Shown: piece by piece, positions 7,554 to 15,985 of the stretch
How positions within the stretch are numbered: position 1 is the first letter of the stretch
Layout: the number at the start of each line of letters is the position of its first letter
Origin: Chryseobacterium culicis
GTDB taxonomy: Bacteria; Bacteroidota; Bacteroidia; Flavobacteriales; Weeksellaceae
Assembly (NCBI RefSeq): GCF_002979755.1
Contig: NZ_PCPP01000007.1
Span: 62,001-126,000, forward strand
Reading direction: 5' to 3'
Length of the DNA stretch: 64,000 nt
Notes under the pieces: generated by a model
What the model was told of the DNA's origin: nothing
Seen by the model: the letters and a program-made list of their open reading frames with translations, nothing else
The model's database searches: none
Position numbers and translations under genes: made by a program

Positions 7554-8759
7554 ATGAACAACGTATACATCATAGACTATGTCAGAACTCCCATCTCAAA
7601 ATTACAGGGAGGATTATCAGAAGTAAGAGCAGATGATTTAGCAGCTATTGTTATTAAAGAAGTAGTCGCAAGAAATCCTGAAGTTCCTGTGGAGGAAATT
7701 GAGGATGTTATTTTCGGATGTGCCAATCAGGCGGGTGAAGATAACAGAAATGTTGCAAGAATGGGGCTTTTACTGGCAGGTCTTCCTTATAAAATCGGTG
7801 GAGAGACTGTCAACAGACTATGTGCTTCAGGAATGTCTGCGGTAGCGAATGCATTTCGTTCTATTGCTGCAGGAGAAGGAGAAATTTATATTGCAGGAGG
7901 AGTAGAGCATATGACGCGTTCTCCTTATGTGATGTCAAAACCTAGCGCAGCTTTCGGAAGAGACAGTCAGATGTTTGATACTACTTTCGGATGGCGTTTC
8001 ATCAACCCTAAAATGAAAGAATTATATGGGGTTGACGGAATGGGAGAAACAGCAGAAAACTTAGCCGATATGCACCAGATCAACAGAGAAGATCAGGATA
8101 AATTTGCCCTTTGGTCTCAGCAGAAAGCTACTAAAGCACAGGAGAGCGGAAGACTGGCAGAAGAAATTGTAAAAGTTGAAATTCCTCAGAGAAAAGGAGA
8201 TCCTATTGTTTTCGAAAAAGATGAATTTATTAAGCCTTCTTCTTCTATGGAAGGTCTGGCAAAACTTCGTCCTGCTTTCAGAAAAGAAGGAACAGTAACT
8301 GCTGGAAACGCTTCAGGAATGAATGATGGGGCAGCTGCTTTAATTTTAGCAAGTGAAGAAGCCGTAAAAAAATATGGTTTAAAGCCAAAAGTAAAAATTC
8401 TGGGATCATCTGTAGCAGGTGTTGAACCAAGAATTATGGGAATTGGGCCGGTAGAAGCTACTCAAAAATTATTAAAGAGATTGAATCTTTCTTTGGAAGA
8501 TATGGATGTCATTGAATTAAACGAAGCGTTTGCAGCACAAGCACTTGCTGTAACGAGAAGCTTAGGCTTAAAAGATGATGACACCAGAATAAACCCAAAT
8601 GGAGGAGCTATTGCCATTGGTCACCCGCTTGGAGTTTCCGGAGCAAGGATTGTAGGTTCTGCAGCAATGGAACTTCAGAAACAGGATAAAAAATATGCAT
8701 TGTGTACCCTTTGTATCGGTGTAGGACAAGGATATGCAATGGTGATTGAAAAAGTATAA
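7554..8759 (+). CDS. paaJ: 3-oxoadipyl-CoA/3-oxo-5,6-dehydrosuberyl-CoA thiolase PaaJ
   Basis: A thiolase of 401 residues, the length of E. coli PaaJ. Catalytic motifs are all present: the nucleophilic Cys in NRLCASGMSAV, the NEAFAAQ motif, the His in GGAIAIGHPLGVSGAR and the second Cys in CTLCIGVGQG. In the pathway it cleaves 3-oxo-5,6-dehydrosuberyl-CoA and 3-oxoadipyl-CoA to shorter acyl-CoA plus acetyl-CoA. Placement in the paa cluster supports PaaJ over a generic acetyl-CoA acetyltransferase. Confidence 0.93.
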   Translation: MNNVYIIDYVRTPISKLQGGLSEVRADDLAAIVIKEVVARNPEVPVEEIEDVIFGCANQAGEDNRNVARMGLLLAGLPYKIGGETVNRLCASGMSAVANAFRSIAAGEGEIYIAGGVEHMTRSPYVMSKPSAAFGRDSQMFDTTFGWRFINPKMKELYGVDGMGETAENLADMHQINREDQDKFALWSQQKATKAQESGRLAEEIVKVEIPQRKGDPIVFEKDEFIKPSSSMEGLAKLRPAFRKEGTVTAGNASGMNDGAAALILASEEAVKKYGLKPKVKILGSSVAGVEPRIMGIGPVEATQKLLKRLNLSLEDMDVIELNEAFAAQALAVTRSLGLKDDDTRINPNGGAIAIGHPLGVSGARIVGSAAMELQKQDKKYALCTLCIGVGQGYAMVIEKV

Positions 8760-8765
8760 TTTTTT

Positions 8766-8884
8766 CAATGTAATAATATAACAGTGTAGCCGTGTAACAA
8801 TTATTGTTTTTTTGTCATTCTGAACGAAATATAATGAAGTGAAGAATCTCATTGGTAAACTGTTAAATTGATATGTTAAATTTT
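8766..8884. repeat. Spacer repeat type B, copy 2 (paaJ/paaY gap)
   Basis: The layout copies the paaA/paaB spacer: GTGTAACAATTATTG, a core at 8813-8850 beginning TGTCATTCTGAACGAA and ending GAAGAATCTCATT, then AAACTG and GTTAAATTG. The core differs in sequence (CTGAACGAA in place of CTGAGCTTG) but keeps its ends. It ends about 13 bases before the paaY start codon. Confidence 0.65.
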
Positions 8885-8897
8885 TAACGAAAATTTT

Positions 8898-9491
8898 ATG
8901 AACATCTACTCATACCACGGGATTCGTCCCATTATAAAACCATCTGCTTACATTCATCCGCAGGCAGTCATTATCGGGAATGTAGAAATAGGTGAAGAAG
9001 TATATATCGGTCCCAATGCAGTAATCCGTGGTGACTGGGGAAAAATTATCATTAAAGATGGAGCCAATGTACAGGAAAACTGTACCCTTCATGTTTTCCC
9101 CAATATAGAAACCATTTTAGAAGAATCTGCACATATCGGACATGGAGCAATCATTCATTCAGGTCATATTGGAAAAAACTGTCTGATCGGAATGAATTCT
9201 GTTGTAATGGACAAAGCCTATATCGGTGATGAAAGTATTGTCGGAGCATTGGCTTTTGTTCCTGCCAATTTCAGATGTGAACCAAGAAAATTAGTGGTGG
9301 GAAGTCCTGCAAAAATTATCCGTGATGTTTCTGACGAAATGATCCACTGGAAAACAGAAGGAACAAAACTATATCAGGAACTGGCAAGAGAAGGAAAAGA
9401 AGCTATTCTGCCTTGTGAACCTTTTACAGAATACGTTCAGCAGATCCCAACCAAAATTGTGGATTACAGTATCTGGGATGATATCAAATAA
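8898..9491 (+). CDS. paaY: PaaY, gamma-carbonic-anhydrase-fold thioesterase
   Basis: A 197-residue left-handed beta-helix protein with repeated hexapeptides and the metal-binding His residues of the gamma-carbonic anhydrase class (NCTLHVFPN, then AHIGHGAIIHSG). PaaY family members have been shown to act as thioesterases that relieve inhibition by ring-hydroxylated or epoxidised phenylacetyl-CoA. Length and cluster context support PaaY. A generic gamma-carbonic anhydrase is the alternative. Confidence 0.9.
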   Translation: MNIYSYHGIRPIIKPSAYIHPQAVIIGNVEIGEEVYIGPNAVIRGDWGKIIIKDGANVQENCTLHVFPNIETILEESAHIGHGAIIHSGHIGKNCLIGMNSVVMDKAYIGDESIVGALAFVPANFRCEPRKLVVGSPAKIIRDVSDEMIHWKTEGTKLYQELAREGKEAILPCEPFTEYVQQIPTKIVDYSIWDDIK

Positions 9492-9509
9492 TGACCATTA
9501 AAATTAAAT

Positions 9510-10337
9510 ATGATTAAAAAAATTGCACTTGTGTGCAGCATGATGTTGGCGATGAATGGTGTAGTATCAGCACAGACTGTTACTTCAAAACCATTGACAA
9601 TCGGAGAAGTGAGGACGATTAAGTCCAAAACGTTAAATGAAGACAGAACGTTGAATATTTATCTTCCACAGGGATTTGATAAAACAAAATCATATCCTGT
9701 AATCTATCTGTTGGATGGAAGTATGAATGAAGATTTTATTCACGTGACAGGATTAGTCCAATTCTTTAATCAGATGTATTCCATGCCGGAAACCATTGTG
9801 GTGGGAGTTGCTAATATAGACAGAAAAAGAGATTTTACTTTTCATACAGATTTGAAAGACTTACAGAAAGATTATCCTACAACAGGACACTCAGATAAGT
9901 TTATTGCATTTGTTGAAAAAGAATTAAAACCTTATGTGGAAAGTCAGTTCAAAACCACAGAGAAATACCTTTTTGGTCAATCTTTAGGAGGGCTTTTGGC
10001 CACAGAAATCCTTTTGAAAAAACCGGAAATGTTCAACAACTACTTTATCATTAGCCCAAGTTTGTGGTGGGATGACGAAAGCCTTTTAAAACAAGCTCCA
10101 CAATTACTTTCAAAATCTCCGGATACTAAAAAGTTTGTCTATGTGTCTGTAGGGAAAGGAGAACATCCGGTGATGATAAAAGATGCCGAAGCTTTCTACG
10201 ATGTTTTGAAAAAAGCAGGAAAGAAAAACTGGACATTAGAATATAAAATGATGGAAACAGACAATCACGCCACTATTCTTCACAGAAGTTTATATGAAGG
10301 ACTGGTAAAGATGTTTCCGTATCAGGAACCGAAATAA
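9510..10337 (+). CDS. Secreted esterase of the enterochelin-esterase/esterase D family
   Basis: A 275-residue protein with a signal peptide ending near VVSAQ. The body is an alpha/beta hydrolase of the putative-esterase family (PF00756): IYLPQGFDKTKSYPVIYLLDG near residue 50, nucleophile elbow GQSLGG near residue 151, and a C-terminal DNHATILH that carries the His. Such enzymes hydrolyse carboxylic esters, including siderophore esters in some members. It lies on the paa strand between paaY and paaZ, but export makes a direct pathway role unlikely. Confidence 0.85.
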   Translation: MIKKIALVCSMMLAMNGVVSAQTVTSKPLTIGEVRTIKSKTLNEDRTLNIYLPQGFDKTKSYPVIYLLDGSMNEDFIHVTGLVQFFNQMYSMPETIVVGVANIDRKRDFTFHTDLKDLQKDYPTTGHSDKFIAFVEKELKPYVESQFKTTEKYLFGQSLGGLLATEILLKKPEMFNNYFIISPSLWWDDESLLKQAPQLLSKSPDTKKFVYVSVGKGEHPVMIKDAEAFYDVLKKAGKKNWTLEYKMMETDNHATILHRSLYEGLVKMFPYQEPK

Positions 10338-10348
10338 ATTAGTTCTCA

Positions 10349-10624
10349 TTGATCAACTTTCTGAAGAAATATTGGATCCTAATATTGATTTTTATAATCA
10401 TTATGAATATTCTAGGGCTTTATCTGATAAAAGAATCAATAGGAATTTCAGATGCTTTGGAACATGTTGAGTCAGATGAGGTAATTGCCAATCTAAAACA
10501 GAAAGACAATTTCTATACTTTGTTTGTTGAAATTGTCATCATTTTAGACTGTTGGATGGTACTTTTTATTCCTTATCTGGTTATTAGAAACTTTATTAAA
10601 AAGATTAATCTAAGCAAAAAGTAA
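10349..10624 (+). CDS. Small two-helix membrane protein
   Basis: A 91-residue protein with two hydrophobic segments, around residues 8-28 and 55-78, joined by a short charged loop. No family is recognised. The start is uncertain: the TTG at 10349 gives a full first membrane helix, while an in-frame ATG at 10403 would cut it in half, so I prefer TTG. It ends nine bases before paaZ and is probably in the same transcript. Confidence 0.6.
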   Translation: MINFLKKYWILILIFIIIMNILGLYLIKESIGISDALEHVESDEVIANLKQKDNFYTLFVEIVIILDCWMVLFIPYLVIRNFIKKINLSKK

Positions 10625-10632
10625 AAAACTAT

Positions 10633-13128
10633 ATGGAAAAGTTAAAAAACTATATCTACGGACAATGGGTAGAAGGTACCGGAAACGGAATCCCTTTGTA
10701 CAATGCCGTTACAGGAGAACAGGTAGCTGTTTCCGACACAGAAGGGCTTAATTTTGAACAGGCTCTTGACTATGGAAGAACAGTAGGATATAAAAACCTT
10801 TCTTCAATGACTTTCTACGACCGTGGAGAAATGTTGAAAAAAGTAGCACTTTACCTCCTGGAAAGAAAGAAAAAATACTACGACTTATCATACAAAACAG
10901 GGGCTACCCACGTTGATTCATGGGTGGATATTGAAGGAGGTTTCGGAACTTTCTTTACCTATTCCGGATTGGCAAAAAGAATGCTTCCTAATACTTCATT
11001 TTGGGTAGACGGAGACACTCAGAAGATTTCTGCTAACGGAACCTTTTTAGGAACTCATATCTTAACACCCAGTGAAGGGGTTTCTGTACAGATCAATGCT
11101 TATAACTTTCCGGTTTGGGGAATGTTGGAAAAATTGTCCACTTCCTTATTAGCGGGTGTTCCTTCTATTGTAAAACCATCACCTTTCGGATCTTACCTTA
11201 CTAATGCCGTATTCCAGGATATGATTGAAAGTGGAGTACTGCCTGAAGGTGCTGTACAGTTAGTCTGTGGAGAACCGGGAAATATTTTAGATTACGTACA
11301 GGATGGCGACTCTGTTTTATTCACAGGTTCAGCCAATACCGGAAGAAAATTAAAATCACTTCCTTCTGTTGCAGGAAATGCTGTTCGTTTCAACATGGAA
11401 GCAGACTCATTGAACTGTTCAATCCTTGGATTGGAAGCAAAACCGGGAACTCCGGAATTTGACTTATTCATCAAAGAGGTTCGTAACGAAATGACCACAA
11501 AAGCAGGACAGAAATGTACGGCAATCAGAAGAATTATCGTTCCTGAGCACTTAATTGGTGATGTTCAGAATGCTTTGTCTAAAGCTTTGGATCAAACAAA
11601 AATCGGAAACCCATTAAGCAGAGAAACCAAAATGGGATCTTTAGTGGGAAGACAGCAGTATGAAGAAGTTCTAAGAAAAGTAAACATTCTAAAATCAGAA
11701 ACAGAACTTGTCTATGACGGAAAACACGAACTGGTAGATGCCAACTATGAAAATGGAGCATTTATGAGTCCGAAACTATTCCTGAACGATAAGCCTTTCG
11801 AAAAAAATATCTCTCACGATGTAGAAGCTTTCGGGCCGGTATCTACGTTAATGCCATATAAAGATGCTGAAGAAGCAGCGGCACTGGCAAAGAGAGGAAA
11901 AGGAAGTTTAGTAGGATCTATTGTTTCTCATGATGAGAACTTTATTGCCGAAACTTCATGGAAAATGGCTTCCCAACACGGAAGAATCTTTGTTCTGAAC
12001 AGAGATAACGCTAAGGAAAGTACGGGTCATGGTTCTCCACTTCCGACATTAATGCACGGAGGACCTGGTAGAGCTGGTGGTGGTGAGGAAATGGGTGGAC
12101 TGAGCGGTCTTCATTTCTTCTTACAGAAAACAGCCATTCAGGGATCACCGGATGTGCTTAAAGCCATTACTAAGATCTACCAGCAGGGAGCAGAGAAAAA
12201 ATTCTCAGACAAACATCCTTTCCAGAAATATTTTGAGGAAGTTGAAGTGGGAGACTCTTTAGAAACAGCAGGAAGAACAGTTACCGATGCAGATATCGTA
12301 AACTTCTCCAATGTTTCATGGGATCACTTCTATGCACATACAGACGCAACAAGTTTAACAGGAACAATCTTTGATAAAACGGTAGCTCACGGATATTTCA
12401 TTCTTTCAGCAGCGGCAGGATTATTCGTTTCAGGTAAAAAAGGACCTGTAATTGCTAATTACGGATTGGAAGAATGTAGTTTCTTCAAGCCTGTATATGC
12501 CGGAGATACCATCACGGTTTATTTAACGGCAAAAGAAAAAATCAACAGAGGTGTAAAAGGAAGAAACATTCCTTCCGGTGTTGTAAAATGGTTGGTGGAA
12601 GTAGTGAACCAAAGAGATGAGGTAGTCTGTGTGGCAACAATCTTAACATTGGTTGCAAAACAATCCCCTTTCATTGATCTGAATGTGAAAAATGTTCAGA
12701 AAATACTGAATGGATTAACGGAAAGTACTCCTTCTCTTTGGGGAAAAATGTCAGCACAACAGATGATAGAGCACCTTGAGCAGGCTGTATTGGTAAGCTT
12801 TGGAGAACCTGAAGCAGAGAAATGTTTCACTCCGGAGGAAAATCTTGAAAAATGGCAGGATTCTCTTTACAATCACAGAGCAATGCCAAAAGAGTTTACA
12901 GCTCCGTTCCTTCCTCAGGATGGTTCGCTTCCGGAACTGACGCACAAAAATCTGGAAGCTGCAAAGCTGTCATTCATGGATAACCTGAAGAAATTTGTAA
13001 TCTACTACAAAGAAAATCCACAGGCAGAACACATGAATTTTGTATTTGGAAAACTGAATAAAGAAATGTGGGAACTGATGCACAAAAAGCATTTTACCCA
13101 CCACTTCCAGCAATTTGGATTGATTTAA
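10633..13128 (+). CDS. paaZ: PaaZ (oxepin-CoA hydrolase / aldehyde dehydrogenase) fused to a DUF1569-like domain
   Basis: PaaZ opens oxepin-CoA with its C-terminal hotdog hydratase and oxidises the resulting semialdehyde with its N-terminal aldehyde dehydrogenase. Residues ~1-515 are the dehydrogenase, with FNMEADSLN holding the general-base Glu and AGQKCTAIRR holding the catalytic Cys. Residues ~530-670 are the MaoC-like hydratase with DHFYAHTD and VAHGYF. The protein is 831 residues against 681 in E. coli. The extra ~145 residues resemble DUF1569/DinB-like four-helix proteins: WGKMSAQQMIEHLEQA, FVFGKLNKEMWELM and KHFTHHFQQFG with several His that could bind metal. It closes the paa cluster. 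Confidence 0.93.
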   Translation: MEKLKNYIYGQWVEGTGNGIPLYNAVTGEQVAVSDTEGLNFEQALDYGRTVGYKNLSSMTFYDRGEMLKKVALYLLERKKKYYDLSYKTGATHVDSWVDIEGGFGTFFTYSGLAKRMLPNTSFWVDGDTQKISANGTFLGTHILTPSEGVSVQINAYNFPVWGMLEKLSTSLLAGVPSIVKPSPFGSYLTNAVFQDMIESGVLPEGAVQLVCGEPGNILDYVQDGDSVLFTGSANTGRKLKSLPSVAGNAVRFNMEADSLNCSILGLEAKPGTPEFDLFIKEVRNEMTTKAGQKCTAIRRIIVPEHLIGDVQNALSKALDQTKIGNPLSRETKMGSLVGRQQYEEVLRKVNILKSETELVYDGKHELVDANYENGAFMSPKLFLNDKPFEKNISHDVEAFGPVSTLMPYKDAEEAAALAKRGKGSLVGSIVSHDENFIAETSWKMASQHGRIFVLNRDNAKESTGHGSPLPTLMHGGPGRAGGGEEMGGLSGLHFFLQKTAIQGSPDVLKAITKIYQQGAEKKFSDKHPFQKYFEEVEVGDSLETAGRTVTDADIVNFSNVSWDHFYAHTDATSLTGTIFDKTVAHGYFILSAAAGLFVSGKKGPVIANYGLEECSFFKPVYAGDTITVYLTAKEKINRGVKGRNIPSGVVKWLVEVVNQRDEVVCVATILTLVAKQSPFIDLNVKNVQKILNGLTESTPSLWGKMSAQQMIEHLEQAVLVSFGEPEAEKCFTPEENLEKWQDSLYNHRAMPKEFTAPFLPQDGSLPELTHKNLEAAKLSFMDNLKKFVIYYKENPQAEHMNFVFGKLNKEMWELMHKKHFTHHFQQFGLI

Positions 13129-13142
13129 TTCAAAATAATGAT

Positions 13143-13185
13143 AAAAATTTCCTCTTCAGTACTCATCTGGAGGGGATTTTTATTT
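13143..13185 (+). terminator. Rho-independent terminator after paaZ
   Basis: An imperfect hairpin with arms AAAAATTTCCTCTTCAG and CTGGAGGGGATTTTT around a seven-base loop, followed by a T-rich run. It lies just past the paaZ stop and marks the end of the paa transcript. Confidence 0.7.
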
Positions 13186-13230
13186 TAAAATCTAGTTGAA
13201 ATTAGGTAAATTTATATATGTTTTTTTATC

Positions 13231-13944
13231 ATGAGATTCTTTAAAAATTTCTTTTTATCTCTATCAGCTTTGCTTCTTTTCTCTTGTTCAGGAAGTCCAA
13301 GACCTGATAAAGAAGGCTATTTTTCTGAAGAGAAATTTGTTGACAGTTTGCATGCTGGAGTAAAAGGAAAAACTAAAGTTGAATTTGAGAAATTCAGAAA
13401 TACAGGTAACGGAGATGTATTTGTGTCAATTAATTTTTATAAATCGGAAAAGAAATGGGTAAAAGGTGAGAAAACGGATATTGACATCTGGCGACTGACA
13501 AACAGTTTCAAATTCGATAAAGATGGAGTGACTGGTTTGGATGTTCAAATTGGTGATTTCAATAACGACGGATTTAATGATATAACCTACCAGAGTGCTA
13601 TCGCTGGAAGAGGAGGGAATGTAGTGATGACTTTATTTGTATATAATCCGGAGAATAAAAATTTTATCCACATTAAAAATTCAGATTATTATCCAAACTT
13701 GAGTTTTAATTCAAAATTAAACTGTATCAATTCTGTAATTTTAACAGGTTCCACTACAACGACATTTTTAAAAATTAAAAAAGATTCTCTGGATGAATTT
13801 GCACGAGTGGATGTTTCTGATAAAATACTTGTGGAAGAAAAAGATTCTAAAGGCAAATTTATAATTATTGAAGAAAAGCCATTCAAAGGAAATGATGAAG
13901 ATTTTTATAAAACTTTTCGTAACTACAAGCCTTTAGAATATTAA
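13231..13944 (+). CDS. Lipoprotein with FG-GAP/VCBS-like segment, function unknown
   Basis: A 237-residue protein. The N-terminal signal ends in a lipobox (LLLFSC, Cys near residue 19), so it is predicted lipid-anchored. A central segment, DVQIGDFNNDGFNDITYQSA, resembles the Asp/Asn-rich calcium-binding loop of FG-GAP/VCBS repeats, present once. No enzyme motif is seen. It is a single-gene unit between the paaZ terminator and a long non-coding stretch. Confidence 0.75.
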   Translation: MRFFKNFFLSLSALLLFSCSGSPRPDKEGYFSEEKFVDSLHAGVKGKTKVEFEKFRNTGNGDVFVSINFYKSEKKWVKGEKTDIDIWRLTNSFKFDKDGVTGLDVQIGDFNNDGFNDITYQSAIAGRGGNVVMTLFVYNPENKNFIHIKNSDYYPNLSFNSKLNCINSVILTGSTTTTFLKIKKDSLDEFARVDVSDKILVEEKDSKGKFIIIEEKPFKGNDEDFYKTFRNYKPLEY

Positions 13945-14134
13945 CTATCTACAATACTTATGTCAGGATTTTAAACTGTGATATGGATCAAACTTAGAAA
14001 TGATTTGCTATTTTTTTTTCTATATGAATTGTTTATTTTCAGGTAGTTATGTTTTTGTGGTTAAAAATGATTAACTTTAATAGGCGGAATCCGAAAAGCA
14101 TATAGAGTAGGAAAGAAAATCAAAACTAACCCCT

Positions 14135-14296
14135 ATGAAAAACTTAAAAAAACTTTCAAGACATGAGTTGAGATCTTTCAAAGGAGCTGGCCCCAACTGG
14201 TCTTGTACTCCAAATCCTTGTCCTCCCGGAACCTGTTGTCTTCCTGGAAGATGGCCAGATATTGCCAGAGCATGTTATATATGTGCTGATTCTTAA
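14135..14296 (+). CDS. Six-cysteine bacteriocin-like peptide precursor with GG/GA-type leader
   Basis: A 53-residue precursor. Residues 1-18 (MKNLKKLSRHELRSFKGA) match the leader of the bacteriocin-like peptides common in Chryseobacterium: basic start, LKKLSR-x-EL, then a double-glycine-type site, here Gly17-Ala18, where a C39 peptidase would cut. The predicted mature peptide of 35 residues has six Cys at positions 24, 29, 34, 35, 47 and 50, spaced C-x4-C-x4-CC-x11-C-x2-C, plus several Pro and Gly. Six Cys allow three disulphides, and the CC pair recalls cystine-knot spacing. It stands alone, closed by a strong terminator. The C39 exporter and VKOR-thioredoxin genes ~26 kb away are possible partners. 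Activity is unknown. Confidence 0.75.
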   Translation: MKNLKKLSRHELRSFKGAGPNWSCTPNPCPPGTCCLPGRWPDIARACYICADS

Positions 14297-14320
14297 ATTT
14301 TAAAACTTAAAACAATACAT

Positions 14321-14358
14321 AAAGCTGCAATTCATTGTGATTTGCAGCTTTGTTTTTT
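14321..14358 (+). terminator. Terminator after the six-Cys peptide gene
   Basis: Perfect ten-base stem AAAGCTGCAA / TTGCAGCTTT with an eleven-base loop, followed by GTTTTTT. It directly follows the small peptide gene and isolates it from the DUF4241 gene. Confidence 0.8.
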
Positions 14359-14450
14359 ATAATCTTTTGTTAAAAATTCGGTCTTACTTGATGACCTTGG
14401 ATTTATTCATTATTTTCAATCTTAAAATTAATTCAAAAAAATATAATACA

Positions 14451-15212
14451 ATGAATCAGAGCTGGATGCAAAACTGGGAAGAAGTGAAGAATATTTTGGT
14501 TTGTCCTACAGATTTGGAAACCTATTTTACTTCGAATGAAATTCTGGGACAGAAAATGGAGACCATGGAAATAGGAAATGTTTCCCTTCCTTCTGGAAAA
14601 GTGGTGGTAAGAGATCCGTTGGTTTCCCTAAATGCCAATCAGTCCCCTTATTTTGTTCAGGCACCGATAGGAAATTTTCCGGTGACCATTGCTGTCGTAA
14701 AATCCGAAGATTGGGGAGACAGATATGCTGTGGTAAAAGTTGAATTTACTCAAGAAAAACCAGTTATTTACAGAGAGGCCTTAGTTGGGGTTGAGGAATT
14801 AGAGGATGTAACTGAAGATGATTTTTTTGGTTTCGGAGTGGATGCTGGTTTAGGTTGTATTACGGATAAAGAAGTACTTCCTTTTGTAGATAAATTTGTG
14901 GATGAAATAGATGTTGACAATGTGTATGATAATTATTTCGCAGCGCTTTTCTCACAAAGCTATGAAGCTAATCCCAACAATCAGAGAGATGCCGGAGACT
15001 GGATCAATTGGACAGTTCCAGGTACTAATTATCAGATCCCCATGTTTGCCAGTGGTTTTGGTGATGGTACTTATCCTGTTTACTTTGCTTATGATGGTAA
15101 CGATGAAATTTGTGGTTTATACATTCAATTCATTGATATTGAATTAGCTTTAAGTGACGAAGATGAAGATGAGGATGATGAACCTGAAAATTTTATTTTT
15201 TCTAAAAACTAA
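14451..15212 (+). CDS. DUF4241 domain protein
   Basis: A 253-residue soluble protein of the DUF4241 family. Visible family features are RDPLVSLNANQSPYFVQAPIG near residue 55, a GFGVDAGLGCITD segment near residue 125, and the C-terminal FASGFGDGTYPVYFAYD stretch followed by an acidic tail (SDEDEDEDDEPEN). No catalytic role is established. I chose the ATG at 14451; an upstream in-frame TTG at 14337 would fall inside the preceding terminator. The SMUG2-like gene starts two bases after the stop, so the two form a tight pair. Confidence 0.8.
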   Translation: MNQSWMQNWEEVKNILVCPTDLETYFTSNEILGQKMETMEIGNVSLPSGKVVVRDPLVSLNANQSPYFVQAPIGNFPVTIAVVKSEDWGDRYAVVKVEFTQEKPVIYREALVGVEELEDVTEDDFFGFGVDAGLGCITDKEVLPFVDKFVDEIDVDNVYDNYFAALFSQSYEANPNNQRDAGDWINWTVPGTNYQIPMFASGFGDGTYPVYFAYDGNDEICGLYIQFIDIELALSDEDEDEDDEPENFIFSKN

Positions 15213-15214
15213 AT

Positions 15215-15901
15215 ATGAATAAGACTTTTGCGGATCATGTCATAGATTTCAACAAAAATATCAGCTATACAGGAAATCTTCCTGAAGGGTTTGAAGTCCT
15301 CAATCCATATCTGGATAATCCTGAAACCTTAATGGTTATGCAGAAGTTTTATCATCAATATTATGATGATTCAGTTCGTAGAAAATTTATGATTGGTATT
15401 AATCCAAGTCGCCATGGAGCAGGAGTAACCGGAGTTCCTTTTACCGATACCAAAAGACTCGAAAATGTTTGCGGGATAACAATGAAATCTGCTCACACCC
15501 ATGAAGTTTCTTCAGTTTTTATGTATGATATGATTGAAGAATATGGTGGCGCTGATCTTTTCTATAAAGATGTTTATATCAATTCTCCGTTTCCACTGGC
15601 TATCGTAAGAAGAACAAGGAACGGCTGGCTTAATGCCAACTATTACGATGATAAGGAACTCTTCAAATCTGTCAAGGACTTTATGATTGAATCTCTGAAG
15701 AAGCATCTCAGTCTTAATCTCGATGCATCAGAAGTTTTTATCCTTGGTAAAAAGAATGCGGAATTTATTTCCAAACTGAACAAAGAGGCAAAACTGTTCG
15801 ATACACTGACTGTTCTGGAGCATCCAAGATATATTCAGCAATACAAATCAAAAGAAAAACAGCTTTATATAGACAAATATATTTTAGCTCTGAAAAAATG
15901 A
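15215..15901 (+). CDS. SMUG2-like uracil-DNA glycosylase family protein (former DUF4918)
   Basis: A 228-residue member of the uracil-DNA glycosylase superfamily, SMUG2 type. The N-terminal active-site motif is GINPSRHGAGVTGVPFTD, matching the GxNP-TGVPF pattern of SMUG enzymes, and the C-terminal motif is LEHPRY, where family 3 enzymes have HPSP. These would flip and excise uracil or a related damaged base. It is adjacent to DUF4241 with a two-base gap. Substrate specificity is not known from sequence. Confidence 0.85.
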   Translation: MNKTFADHVIDFNKNISYTGNLPEGFEVLNPYLDNPETLMVMQKFYHQYYDDSVRRKFMIGINPSRHGAGVTGVPFTDTKRLENVCGITMKSAHTHEVSSVFMYDMIEEYGGADLFYKDVYINSPFPLAIVRRTRNGWLNANYYDDKELFKSVKDFMIESLKKHLSLNLDASEVFILGKKNAEFISKLNKEAKLFDTLTVLEHPRYIQQYKSKEKQLYIDKYILALKK

Positions 15902-15934
15902 CAAAATCCCTTCGTCGAAAGGGATTTGTCATTC
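15900..15934. terminator. Bidirectional terminator between SMUG2-like gene and convergent T9SS gene
   Basis: The hairpin GACAAAATCCCTT / AAGGGATTTGTC with a short loop lies between two genes that converge. It can serve either strand, but the T tracts are weak. Confidence 0.55.
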
Positions 15935-15985
15935 ATGAATTAGAATCTTTATGGGAATGTGGAACTTATGTGAAATTTTATGACT

